NCBI GenBank assembly: GCA_031413815.1
Contig: JANOFU010000093.1
Coordinates: forward strand, 1-64,000
Source of the DNA: JAGVSR01 sp031413815
GTDB taxonomy: Bacteria; Pseudomonadota; Alphaproteobacteria; Rhizobiales; Hyphomicrobiaceae
Direction: 5' to 3'
Length of the DNA: 64,000 nucleotides
This document shows, piece by piece, positions 36,774-44,690 of the stretch (within the stretch, counting starts at the first letter, position 1; every line of letters starts with the position of its first letter). Under the pieces are notes generated by a model. The model saw only the letters and a program-made list of their open reading frames with translations. It was not told where the DNA came from and did no database searches. The translations under genes and the position numbers were made by a program.

Positions 36774-38435
36774 GTGGATGTTCCCCATTCGCCCAAAGCG
36801 ATGTCTGATCTTGGCAGCGGCGTGATCAGCTGGACCGGCCGTGTCCATCACGTAGTGACAACGGCGCGAGGCTGGAAGCGGGCCGGGATCGCGGCACTCG
36901 CCGGACTTGTGTCCGTGCTGGCGATGGCGCCGTTCCACATCTGGCCCGTGCTGTTTGTGACGATGCCGGTCCTGGTGTGGTTGATTGAGCCGCTAACTGG
37001 CGAGGTGCAGTCAGCTCGGGCACCGCTCATTCGTGCTTTCAAAAACGGGTGGTGGTTTGGTTTCGGGTATTTCTTCGCCGGATTGTTCTGGGTCGGCGAA
37101 GCGTTTCTTGTCGAAGCCGACACGTTTGGCTGGCTGTTGCCGTTCGCGGTGACGCTCTTGCCCGCCGGACTGGCGTTGTTCTATGGCGCGGCAGCTGCCT
37201 TCACGCACGCGATCTGGCGGCCCGGCCTCGCCGGATTGTTGCTCATGGCCGTCGTATTCGCGGGCGCGGAGTGGCTGCGCGGGCATCTTTTCACGGGCTT
37301 TCCGTGGAACGTGCTCGGCTATGCGATTACACAGCCGCTCGTCCTGATGCAGTCCGCGTCGGTGATTGGCATTTATGGACTGACCTTGTGGGTGGTGCTG
37401 ATCTTTGCGGCTCCCCTGGTTCTCGCCGTTGAACAGCGGACCACGTGGCCAGGACTTGCCATTGCCATCATTTCGCTGATGGCTTTTTCGGCATTCGGCG
37501 CGCTGTACTCCAACGGCACGGATGGCGCATCACTCGACGGTCCGCGCGTGCGCATCGTGCAACCGAGCGTGCTGCAACGTGAAAAGTGGCTACCCGAAAA
37601 GCAGGCCGAGATTTTCCAGCTGCATCTTGATCTATCGCGCCAGAACGCCAAAGGCGAACGCGACGGCATGACGGGCATCACGCATGTCATCTGGCCCGAG
37701 GCGGCCATGCCATTCAAACCGCTGGAACAGCCGCGCGCGCTCGAAGAAATCGGAAAGCTGTTACCGGCCGGCGCACATCTCGTGTCAGGTGGCCTGCGCG
37801 TTGAAACGGCACCTGGACCCAATGGCGAGGCTCGAAAGCGCGCCTATAACAGCCTCATGGTGTTTGGCGCTGGCGGGAGCCTGGCTGCAATCTACGACAA
37901 AATCCATCTCGTCCCGTTTGGCGAGTATCTGCCGTACCAATCCGTGCTCGAGAGGATCGGCCTTCAACAGCTGACACGCCAGCGCGGCGGGTTCGCGACC
38001 GGGCAAACGCCGCGGCCGCTGATCTCACTGCCGGGATTGCCGCCGATAGCGGGCTTGATTTGCTACGAGGCGATTTTTCCCACCGCCGTCGTGCAAAGCT
38101 CCGAACGGCCGGGCTTGCTCATCAACATCACCAACGATGGCTGGTTTGGCAACACGACAGGCCCGCGCCAGCATCTTCACCAAACGCGCGTGCGGGCAGT
38201 CGAAGAGGGCCTGCCGGTATTGCGGGCGGCCAATAACGGCATTTCAGCCGTGATCGACGGCAACGGCCGCCTATTGCAGTCGCTCGGCATGAACGAGCGT
38301 GGAGTTATCGACAGCGTTATACCCAGAGCGCGTCCCGCGACACTTTACGCGCAGTTTGGCGACTGGATGTTTCTCGCCAACGTGCTTGCGTTCTTTTTCG
38401 TTGTAGCAGTGATAGGGCGCTGGCAGATAGATTGA
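36774..38435 (+). CDS. lnt: Apolipoprotein N-acyltransferase
   Basis: A 553-residue inner-membrane enzyme that adds the third acyl chain to lipoproteins. About six N-terminal helices are followed by a periplasmic nitrilase-like domain with the Glu-Lys-Cys triad in WPEAAMPF (about residue 307), YDKIHLVPFGEY (about 375) and LICYEAIFP (about 428). A final helix near the C-terminus (FLANVLAFFFVVAVIG) is present. The start is GTG 36774; ATG 36801 is an alternative. It closes the phoH-ybeY-corC-lnt unit. Confidence 0.95.
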   Translation: MDVPHSPKAMSDLGSGVISWTGRVHHVVTTARGWKRAGIAALAGLVSVLAMAPFHIWPVLFVTMPVLVWLIEPLTGEVQSARAPLIRAFKNGWWFGFGYFFAGLFWVGEAFLVEADTFGWLLPFAVTLLPAGLALFYGAAAAFTHAIWRPGLAGLLLMAVVFAGAEWLRGHLFTGFPWNVLGYAITQPLVLMQSASVIGIYGLTLWVVLIFAAPLVLAVEQRTTWPGLAIAIISLMAFSAFGALYSNGTDGASLDGPRVRIVQPSVLQREKWLPEKQAEIFQLHLDLSRQNAKGERDGMTGITHVIWPEAAMPFKPLEQPRALEEIGKLLPAGAHLVSGGLRVETAPGPNGEARKRAYNSLMVFGAGGSLAAIYDKIHLVPFGEYLPYQSVLERIGLQQLTRQRGGFATGQTPRPLISLPGLPPIAGLICYEAIFPTAVVQSSERPGLLINITNDGWFGNTTGPRQHLHQTRVRAVEEGLPVLRAANNGISAVIDGNGRLLQSLGMNERGVIDSVIPRARPATLYAQFGDWMFLANVLAFFFVVAVIGRWQID

Positions 38436-38585
38436 CCAAATGATGATTGCAGACCATGTGTTTCTTGGTGTTACATTCCGCCACTTTTTTGCTTATCGGA
38501 CGGTTTCCATGGCATTTGCAGTAGACCCAAGGTTGACGTGAGCAGTATCCGCACCTAGGAATTGCGTTAGGATTGAGGTCTATCG

Positions 38586-39086
38586 ATGGGTAATAGGCAA
38601 GGCATGATCGCGGAAGAAAAGAACGTTCCGGGACCGCCGGATACTGACGAGCGCAACAGCTCGCGGCGCCCGAACCCGATTGATGCCCACGTGGGAACAC
38701 GCGTCCGCTTGCGCCGGATGTTGCTCGGCATGAGCCAAGAGCGGCTTGGCGAGCATCTGGGGCTTACCTTCCAGCAGGTTCAAAAATACGAGAAGGGTGT
38801 CAACCGGATTGGTGCCAGCCGCCTATTCGACCTGGCGCACGTTCTGGGCGTGCCGATCCAGTTTTTCTACGACGAAGTCCCGGCCGGTACGATGCCGGCC
38901 CACTCAGCCCCTGGCTTTTCAGATCGCCCAGCGGAAAGCTATGTCGTCGATTTCCTATCGACCCGCGAAGGACTTGAGCTGAATAAAGCGTTCGTCCGCA
39001 TTCAGGACCCCAAAGTCCGCCGCTCGATCGTCGATATGGTCCGCGCTATGGCGGGCGAAGCGGGCACCGGTACTGACGGGCCTTAA
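38586..39086 (+). CDS. XRE-family helix-turn-helix regulator
   Basis: A 166-residue protein with one HTH_XRE domain (about residues 35-92: GTRVRLRRMLLGMSQERLGEHLGLTF and QQVQKYEKGVNRIGASRLF). A C-terminal segment of about 70 residues includes YVVDFLSTREGLELNKAFVRI. Regulators of this type precede metK in many Hyphomicrobiales, so it belongs to the core order. Targets are unknown; control of metK or methyl-cycle genes is only a guess. Start ATG 38586; ATG 38604 is possible. Confidence 0.88.
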   Translation: MGNRQGMIAEEKNVPGPPDTDERNSSRRPNPIDAHVGTRVRLRRMLLGMSQERLGEHLGLTFQQVQKYEKGVNRIGASRLFDLAHVLGVPIQFFYDEVPAGTMPAHSAPGFSDRPAESYVVDFLSTREGLELNKAFVRIQDPKVRRSIVDMVRAMAGEAGTGTDGP

Positions 39087-39251
39087 GTCTGGCTCCAGCG
39101 GTACGGTGCTTCGCAGCTGAAAATCGCTGTGCATGACTGGACCTGACACGCTGCACTGTGCGCTGTGGCGCGCTTGACCGGCCCACCAAAGACTGCAAAA
39201 CAACGGCGGCTTTCATTTGCGCCGGACCGGCGCCAACCATTGGGGATCGCG

Positions 39252-40454
39252 GTGGCTCGTAAGTCTTTTCTCTTCACCAGTGAATCGGTTTCGGAAGGCC
39301 ATCCAGACAAGGTCTGTGACCGAATCTCCGATGAGGTGGTCGATGCCTTCTATCGCGAGGGAGCCAAAGAGGGCGTTGATCCTTGGTCGCTTCGCGCGGC
39401 TTGCGAAACGATGGCCACCACCAATCGCGTGATCATTGCCGGCGAGTATCGAGGGCCCCGTGGTGTCACCGTCGCCACCATTCAGGATCTAACACGCAAG
39501 GCTATCAAAGACATCGGCTATGAGCAGGATGGGTTCCACTGGGCCAACACCAACATTGAAGTTCTGCTGCATGGGCAATCCGCGGATATTGCCGCCGGCG
39601 TCGATGCCAAGCAGCCGAGCAATCAAGAAGAGGGCGCGGGCGACCAAGGCATCATGTTCGGCTACGCTTGCACCGATACGCCGGAACTGATGCCGGCGCC
39701 CATCTACTACGCTCACAAAATTCTTGAAGACCTCGCGAATGCGCGCAAGGCGAAGTCGGGCGACGCCGCCAAGCTGGGGCCAGACAGCAAAAGCCAAGTG
39801 ACCGTACAGTATGAAAACGGCAAACCCGTCGGTGTTACGCAGATCGTCGTCTCGCACCAGCATGTCGTTGAAGACCTGACGTCGAATCAGGTTCGCGCGA
39901 TCATCGAGCCGTACGTGCGCAAGGCCCTGCCGGAGGGATGGATCTCCAAGGACACCGTCTGGCACATCAACCCCACAGGCAAGTTCTTCATCGGCGGACC
40001 AGATGGCGATTGCGGTCTCACAGGCCGTAAAATCATCGTTGATACCTACGGCGGCGCGGCACCTCATGGTGGCGGCGCGTTCTCGGGCAAAGACCCAACG
40101 AAAGTTGATCGCTCGGCAGCTTATGCGTCGCGGTATCTCGCCAAGAACGTCGTTGCTGCTGGCTTAGCGGACCGTTGCACCATTCAAGTGTCGTACGCCA
40201 TTGGCGTTGCCAAGCCGCTGTCGATTTACGTCGACACGCACGGCACGGGCAAAGTGGAGGAAGCAGCGCTTGAAAAGGCCTTGGAGGCGGCAATAGACCT
40301 GTCGCCGCGCGGGATCCGCACGCATCTTGACCTCAATAAGCCGATCTATGCCCGCACGTCCGCCTACGGCCACTTCGGCCGCGCGCCAGACAAAGACGGC
40401 GGCTTCTCTTGGGAAAAGACCGACCTCGCCGCTAAGATCAAGGCCAGCGTGTAG
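39252..40454 (+). CDS. metK: S-adenosylmethionine synthetase
   Basis: A 400-residue enzyme making SAM from methionine and ATP. The ATP-binding motif is FTSESVSEGHPDKVCDRIS (about residue 6-24), then GDQGIMFGYACTDT (about 130) and the P-loop-like GGAAPHGGGAFSGKDPTK (about 270). The start is GTG 39252, with GGGGA 5-6 nt upstream; a longer in-frame start at 39165 adds non-conserved residues. The leader 39087-39251 was read for a SAM-responsive riboswitch and nothing convincing was found. Confidence 0.96.
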   Translation: MARKSFLFTSESVSEGHPDKVCDRISDEVVDAFYREGAKEGVDPWSLRAACETMATTNRVIIAGEYRGPRGVTVATIQDLTRKAIKDIGYEQDGFHWANTNIEVLLHGQSADIAAGVDAKQPSNQEEGAGDQGIMFGYACTDTPELMPAPIYYAHKILEDLANARKAKSGDAAKLGPDSKSQVTVQYENGKPVGVTQIVVSHQHVVEDLTSNQVRAIIEPYVRKALPEGWISKDTVWHINPTGKFFIGGPDGDCGLTGRKIIVDTYGGAAPHGGGAFSGKDPTKVDRSAAYASRYLAKNVVAAGLADRCTIQVSYAIGVAKPLSIYVDTHGTGKVEEAALEKALEAAIDLSPRGIRTHLDLNKPIYARTSAYGHFGRAPDKDGGFSWEKTDLAAKIKASV

Positions 40455-40571
40455 CAGCACATTGCGCGTTTGAAGTTGCGCGCGGCCGCGTTGAGACATT
40501 CTCTGCGGCCGCTCGGCTTTTCAGCGATCCTCTCACTGGCAGGCACACTGGAAATCGGGTATCTTTAATGA

Positions 40572-40790
40572 ATGAATGAGCGTGTCAGATCCATCTTCGC
40601 TGAAGCCCAGAAGCTCGCGCCCGCCGAGTGGGAGGAGCTTGCGGAGCTCTTGCTGGCAACGATCGAGGCCGATCCTGAGATTGAAAAAGCGTGGGCCGGC
40701 GAAATCGCCGATCGGATCAGCGCGCACGAACGTGGTGAAATGTCAGTGCGTCCAGCGAGCGAGGTTCTGGCCAAGTATCTAGCAAAATGA
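40572..40790 (+). CDS. Orphan antitoxin-like protein (TIGR02574 addiction-module family)
   Basis: A 72-residue helical protein with the features of the TIGR02574 addiction-module component: LAPAEWEELAELLLATIE followed by EKAWAGEIADRISAHERGE and a C-terminal segment. In this family the gene normally precedes a ParE/RelE toxin. Here the next gene, overlapping by 4 nt, is trmB, and no toxin gene is present. Three overlapping ATGs (40568, 40572, 40576) lie in the three frames; only 40572 gives this protein. It is either a stray antitoxin or a protein repurposed in the trmB unit. Confidence 0.75.
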   Translation: MNERVRSIFAEAQKLAPAEWEELAELLLATIEADPEIEKAWAGEIADRISAHERGEMSVRPASEVLAKYLAK

Positions 40791-41518
40791 ATCAACACAA
40801 GCGCGCTGCTACCTTCGAAACGCGCTTCGAAGATCACGAACTGCGATCGTTTGGCCGTAAGCGTGGGCGGGCGCTGAGTCCACGGCAGCGGGGGCTGTTC
40901 GTTGATGTGCTCCCTCACGTCTCCATTGATCTAACGAGCCCAGCTGCTACCCCGCTGACGCACCTCTTCGAGACCCCAACGACCGGCGTCTGGCTCGAAA
41001 TCGGCTTCGGTGGCGGCGAACACCTCGTTCACCACGCCGATCGCAATCCCGGTATCGGCCTCATAGGCGCGGAACCGTTTGAGGATGGCGTCGTCAAAGT
41101 TCTTGATGCCATTCACACCAAGGCGCTGGCCAATGTCCGCCTCCACGCCGACGACGCGCGCCCCCTGTTGCGCTGGCTACCTGCCGCCTCCATCGAAAGG
41201 GCCTTCATTCTCTTTCCAGACCCCTGGCCAAAGAAGAAGCACGTGAAGCGGCGGCTGGTGTCGGCGCAAACGCTGGGGCTGTTGGCGGGCGCCCTGAAGC
41301 CGGGCGCTGAATTGCGCGTGGCAACCGACATTGGCGATTATGCCCGCACCGTCTTACTGGCCATCCGCCAACACGGTGCATTCGATTGGGCCGCCAAGTC
41401 GCCTGAGGATTGGCGCCAGCCGTGGCCCGATTGGCCGGGCACCCGGTACGAGGCGAAAGCGATGCGAGAAGGCCGCCGATGTCACTATTTTACGTTTCTG
41501 AGGCGGCCTACCGTCTGA
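40787..41518 (+). CDS. trmB: tRNA (guanine-N7)-methyltransferase
   Basis: A 243-residue SAM-dependent methyltransferase that makes m7G46 in tRNA. The SAM-binding motif is WLEIGFGGGEHLVHHAD (about residue 66-82). The family signature FPDPWPKKKHVKRRLV (about 143-158) carries the tRNA contacts. The start codon overlaps the upstream antitoxin-like gene by 4 nt (ATGA). The core order metK-trmB-rimP is kept apart from that small insertion. Confidence 0.94.
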   Translation: MNQHKRAATFETRFEDHELRSFGRKRGRALSPRQRGLFVDVLPHVSIDLTSPAATPLTHLFETPTTGVWLEIGFGGGEHLVHHADRNPGIGLIGAEPFEDGVVKVLDAIHTKALANVRLHADDARPLLRWLPAASIERAFILFPDPWPKKKHVKRRLVSAQTLGLLAGALKPGAELRVATDIGDYARTVLLAIRQHGAFDWAAKSPEDWRQPWPDWPGTRYEAKAMREGRRCHYFTFLRRPTV

Positions 41519-41616
41519 TGCCGAAAAATGGTTCCCAGCACCAGTCTTGGTAAATCTGCACAATTCACCTTGCAATAACTGGCACTTTTGAGTATTTTAT
41601 GAGTGCTCATGATCAT

Positions 41617-41663
41617 CTCAACTCTTGAGAGTGGGCCCGCAAGGGTCCGCTCTTTTTCTTTTT
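41617..41663 (+). promoter_or_regulatory. rimP leader attenuator (terminator with competing hairpin)
   Basis: An 11-bp stem at 41628-41653 (AGAGTGGGCCC, loop GCAA, GGGTCCGCTCT, with two G-U pairs) is followed by a T-rich tract TTTTTCTTTTT: a rho-independent terminator about 55 bp before rimP. A smaller hairpin CTCAA-CTC-TTGAG (41617-41629) overlaps the start of that stem and could compete with it. The position matches the alphaproteobacterial rimP-leader motif described as a putative attenuator ahead of rimP-nusA. The regulator is not known; NusA autoregulation is the natural hypothesis. Confidence 0.75.
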
Positions 41664-41718
41664 GGCCCATGGTTTCTTGATCAGAGCTGCTAATAGTCTT
41701 TTGACGGACGGACGACCG

Positions 41719-42327
41719 ATGCAGGCCGCGATGAGCGCCCCGAACGACCGATTCTTGAGTGAAACAGGACTGGCCGCGACCTTGGCCACCCTGATCGAAC
41801 CTGTTGTGGTCAGCCTGGGCTTCCGGCTCGTGCGAGTCAGCATTTCAGGGCGCGAAGGCAAGACCGTCCAGATCATGGCCGAGCGGCCCGATGGGTCCAT
41901 GACCATCGAAGACTGTGAATCGATTTCCCGCCAGCTTTCGCCGTTGCTTGATGCCAACGATGTGGTGGCGGAAGCCTACCGGTTGGAAGTGTCATCGCCG
42001 GGCATCGACCGGCCCCTGGTCCGGCCGAGCGATTTCGAGGATTGGGCCGGCTACGAAGCCAAGATTGAATTGAAGCAGCCGCTCGAAGGCCGCAAACGGT
42101 TCCGCGGACGGTTGGATGGATTTGAAACAGGCGAAGTGCGCATTGAAGTCGATCTCGACCAGATTGGCCTCACCACTCTCGGGCTCCCCGTCAGCCTGAT
42201 TTCGGAAGCGCGCCTCGTTTTGACGGACGATCTCATTCGCGAGGCTCTCACGCGCGCGAAGAAACAAGGTAGAACCGGATTTTCGGATGGTGCCGAGCCG
42301 GACGATTATGAAGTGGAGGACAATTGA
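41719..42327 (+). CDS. rimP: Ribosome maturation factor RimP
   Basis: A 202-residue factor for 30S assembly. The N-terminal domain has VVSLGFRLVRVSISG and the DCESISRQLSPLLDAND region. LEVSSPGIDRPL and the C-terminal SH3-like domain follow. The start is placed at ATG 41719 (ATG 41731 also possible); the longer frame would begin inside the terminator U-tract and is rejected. An acidic C-terminal tail (DGAEPDDYEVEDN) is present. The stop overlaps the region just before nusA. Confidence 0.92.
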   Translation: MQAAMSAPNDRFLSETGLAATLATLIEPVVVSLGFRLVRVSISGREGKTVQIMAERPDGSMTIEDCESISRQLSPLLDANDVVAEAYRLEVSSPGIDRPLVRPSDFEDWAGYEAKIELKQPLEGRKRFRGRLDGFETGEVRIEVDLDQIGLTTLGLPVSLISEARLVLTDDLIREALTRAKKQGRTGFSDGAEPDDYEVEDN

Positions 42328-42329
42328 TC

Positions 42330-43967
42330 ATGGGCGTCGCAGGTGTCAGTGCCAACCGGCTTGAGTTACTGCAGATTGCAGAGTCAGTCGCGCGCGAGAA
42401 GTCCATCGACCGCAAGATTGTGATTGAAGCGATGGAGAACGCGATCCAGAAAGCGGCCAAATCCCGCTATGGCGCGGAGAACGACATCCGCTGCGAGATC
42501 GATCCCAAGACCGGCGAAACCAAGTTGTCGCGGGTGCTGGCGGTCGTCGACCAGATCGAAAATGAGTCGACCCAGATCATGCTGGCCGACGCTCAGAAGC
42601 GCAATCCAGATGCCAAACTCGGCGACCTGATTGCCGAAAGCCTGCCGCCGTTGGAGTTTGGCCGCGTCGCGGCCCAAAACGCCAAGCAGGTCATTGTTCA
42701 GCAAGTGCGTGAAGCCGAACGCGACCGCCAGTTTGGTGAGTACAAGGATCGCATTAGCGAAATCATCAATGGCACGGTGAAGCGCGCCGAGTACGGCAAC
42801 GTCATCGTCGACTTGGGCCGCGCCGAAGGCATCATTCGCCGCGATGAAATGATCCCACGCGAGAACGTCAAGTACGGCGATCGCATTCGCGCCTACATCT
42901 ACGACGTGCGCCGCGAACCGCGTGGTCCGCAAATCTTCCTGTCGCGCGCCCGGCCGGAGTTCATGTCGAAGTTGTTCGCCCAGGAAGTGCCTGAGATCTA
43001 TGACGGCGTTGTCGAAATCAAGTCGGTCGCTCGCGATCCCGGCTCGCGTGCCAAAATTGCCGTGATTTCGAAGGATTCCTCGATTGATCCCGTCGGCGCG
43101 TGCGTCGGCATGCGCGGCGCGCGCGTGCAGGCTGTCGTCAACGAGTTGCAGGGCGAGAAGGTCGATATCATTCAGTGGAACCCCGATGCCGCGAGCTTCA
43201 TCGTCAACGCATTGGCCCCGGCTGAAGTGTCCAAGGTCGTGCTTGACGAAGATTCCAATCGCATCGAAGTTGTGGTTCCCGAAACTCAGCTATCGTTGGC
43301 CATCGGGCGGCGTGGCCAAAACGTAAGGCTCGCCTCGCAGTTGACGGGTTGGGATATCGATATCCTAACGGAAGCTGAGGAAAGCGAGCGCCGTCAGAAG
43401 GAATTCGCTGAGCGCTCTGCTGTGTTTATGGAAGCCCTTGATGTTGACGAGGTGATCGCTCAGCTCTTGGTGACGGAAGGGTTCGCGTCGGTTGAAGAAG
43501 TCGCGTTCGTTGATTTGGCGGAAGTGACTCATATCGAAGGGTTCGACGAGAACATGGCCAACGAAATTCAGACACGTGCGCGCGAGTACTTGGAAAAGCA
43601 GGAAGCCGATCGCGATGCCAAGCGCCGGGAACTGGGCGTTTCCGACGATCTCGCCCGTGTCGCCGGTGTCACAACCGCAATGCAAGTCGCCTTCGGCGAA
43701 AACGGCATCAAGTCGCTCGAAGACTTGGCCGACTGCGCCACGGACGACCTTGTCGGATGGACCGAGCGCAAGAAGGAAAAGGACAGCGAGCCAGTGCGCC
43801 ATAAGGGCGTACTCGATGGCTTTGAAATCAGCCGCAAGGACGCCGAAGACATGATCATGTCGGCGCGCGTTCTGGCCGGCTGGATATCGGAAGACGACTT
43901 GGCACCAGCGGCCACAGAGAGCGATGGCGAAGTTGACGATGAGGCAGATGCCTCACCCGGCGCTTAA
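42330..43967 (+). CDS. nusA: Transcription termination/antitermination factor NusA
   Basis: The 545-residue protein has the NusA N-terminal domain (residues 1-130), S1 (GTVKRAEYGNVIVDLGRAEG, about 145), two KH domains (DPVGACVGMRGARVQAV and LAIGRRGQNVRLASQLTG) and C-terminal helical repeats (to DMIMSARVLAGWISEDDL). It binds RNA polymerase and modulates pausing. The start is ATG 42330, 3 nt past the rimP stop, with GGAGGA about 9 nt upstream; TTG 42324 is an alternative. The last 44 bases overlap the following ylxR frame. Confidence 0.96.
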   Translation: MGVAGVSANRLELLQIAESVAREKSIDRKIVIEAMENAIQKAAKSRYGAENDIRCEIDPKTGETKLSRVLAVVDQIENESTQIMLADAQKRNPDAKLGDLIAESLPPLEFGRVAAQNAKQVIVQQVREAERDRQFGEYKDRISEIINGTVKRAEYGNVIVDLGRAEGIIRRDEMIPRENVKYGDRIRAYIYDVRREPRGPQIFLSRARPEFMSKLFAQEVPEIYDGVVEIKSVARDPGSRAKIAVISKDSSIDPVGACVGMRGARVQAVVNELQGEKVDIIQWNPDAASFIVNALAPAEVSKVVLDEDSNRIEVVVPETQLSLAIGRRGQNVRLASQLTGWDIDILTEAEESERRQKEFAERSAVFMEALDVDEVIAQLLVTEGFASVEEVAFVDLAEVTHIEGFDENMANEIQTRAREYLEKQEADRDAKRRELGVSDDLARVAGVTTAMQVAFGENGIKSLEDLADCATDDLVGWTERKKEKDSEPVRHKGVLDGFEISRKDAEDMIMSARVLAGWISEDDLAPAATESDGEVDDEADASPGA

Positions 43968-44679
43968 GGCCCTGAGTGATGCGGGAGGCGGAAACACATT
44001 GGCGGATGGCCGCAAGGCACGGCGATCGGACATGGAGGACGAGCCCGATGGGCCGCTTCGCCTGTGCGCCGTTTCGCGCCTTGAGCGGCCCGTCGATGAA
44101 CTGATCCGTTTCGTTGCTGATCCATCGGGCCAGATCTTTGCTGACGCCGGCCACCGCCTGCCAGGGCGCGGCGTTTGGATAACGGCCGAAAAACCGGTCG
44201 TGGCGGAGGCCGTCAAGTCCAAGGCGTTTGCAAAAAGCCTGAAACGGGCCGTCACGGTCGCTGCGGACTTGGCCGATCAGGTTGACGCGCTTCTGTTGCG
44301 CCGTGCGCTGAACGCCCTGTCGCTGGCCAATAAAGCCGGGCACGTGACGCCTGGATTCGCCCAGGTCGAGGCCCTGATCGAAAAAGGGTCCGTGGTGCTG
44401 CTTCTGCATGCCGCGGACGCCGCCGAGGGCGGGCAGGACAAGCTTGACCGCAAATTCAAGGCCATTGCCCGGGATCGCGGCCTTCCGGCCACCATTTCTA
44501 CGATGTTCACGATCGAACAAATGAGCTTGGCCATGGGGCGGTCAAATGTGGTACATGCTGCCCTCATAAAAGGCGGAGCGACGAAGAAGCTGTTGAGCGA
44601 AGCCGGGCGCCTTGAGCGCTACCGGCGGCCCGCGGCTTCTGTACTGCAGTCTCAATCGCCACCACTTCCTGAGGTTTGA
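43924..44679 (+). CDS. YlxR-type DUF448 protein with L7Ae-like C-terminal domain
   Basis: A 251-residue protein of the nusA-infB cluster. The DUF448 part (about residues 40-110) has PDGPLRLCAVSRLERP, IRFVADPSG and GRGVWIT. A second part (about 115-225) is L7Ae-like (LLLRRALNALSLANKAGHV, VVLLLHAADAAEGG). The family binds RNA and, in some bacteria, is linked to RNase P. The start is uncertain: ATG 43924 overlaps nusA by 44 nt, while ATG 44032 (MEDEPDGPLRL) would give a protein close to the usual DUF448 start. The canonical RxCVVT is changed to RLCAVS. Confidence 0.88.
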   Translation: MAKLTMRQMPHPALKALSDAGGGNTLADGRKARRSDMEDEPDGPLRLCAVSRLERPVDELIRFVADPSGQIFADAGHRLPGRGVWITAEKPVVAEAVKSKAFAKSLKRAVTVAADLADQVDALLLRRALNALSLANKAGHVTPGFAQVEALIEKGSVVLLLHAADAAEGGQDKLDRKFKAIARDRGLPATISTMFTIEQMSLAMGRSNVVHAALIKGGATKKLLSEAGRLERYRRPAASVLQSQSPPLPEV

Positions 44680-44690
44680 ACGGATATCGC

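Noticed and set aside
39087..39251. Possible SAM-responsive riboswitch before metK
   Set aside because: I looked for the SAM-II and SAM/SAH type layouts and found no convincing conserved core or pseudoknot.
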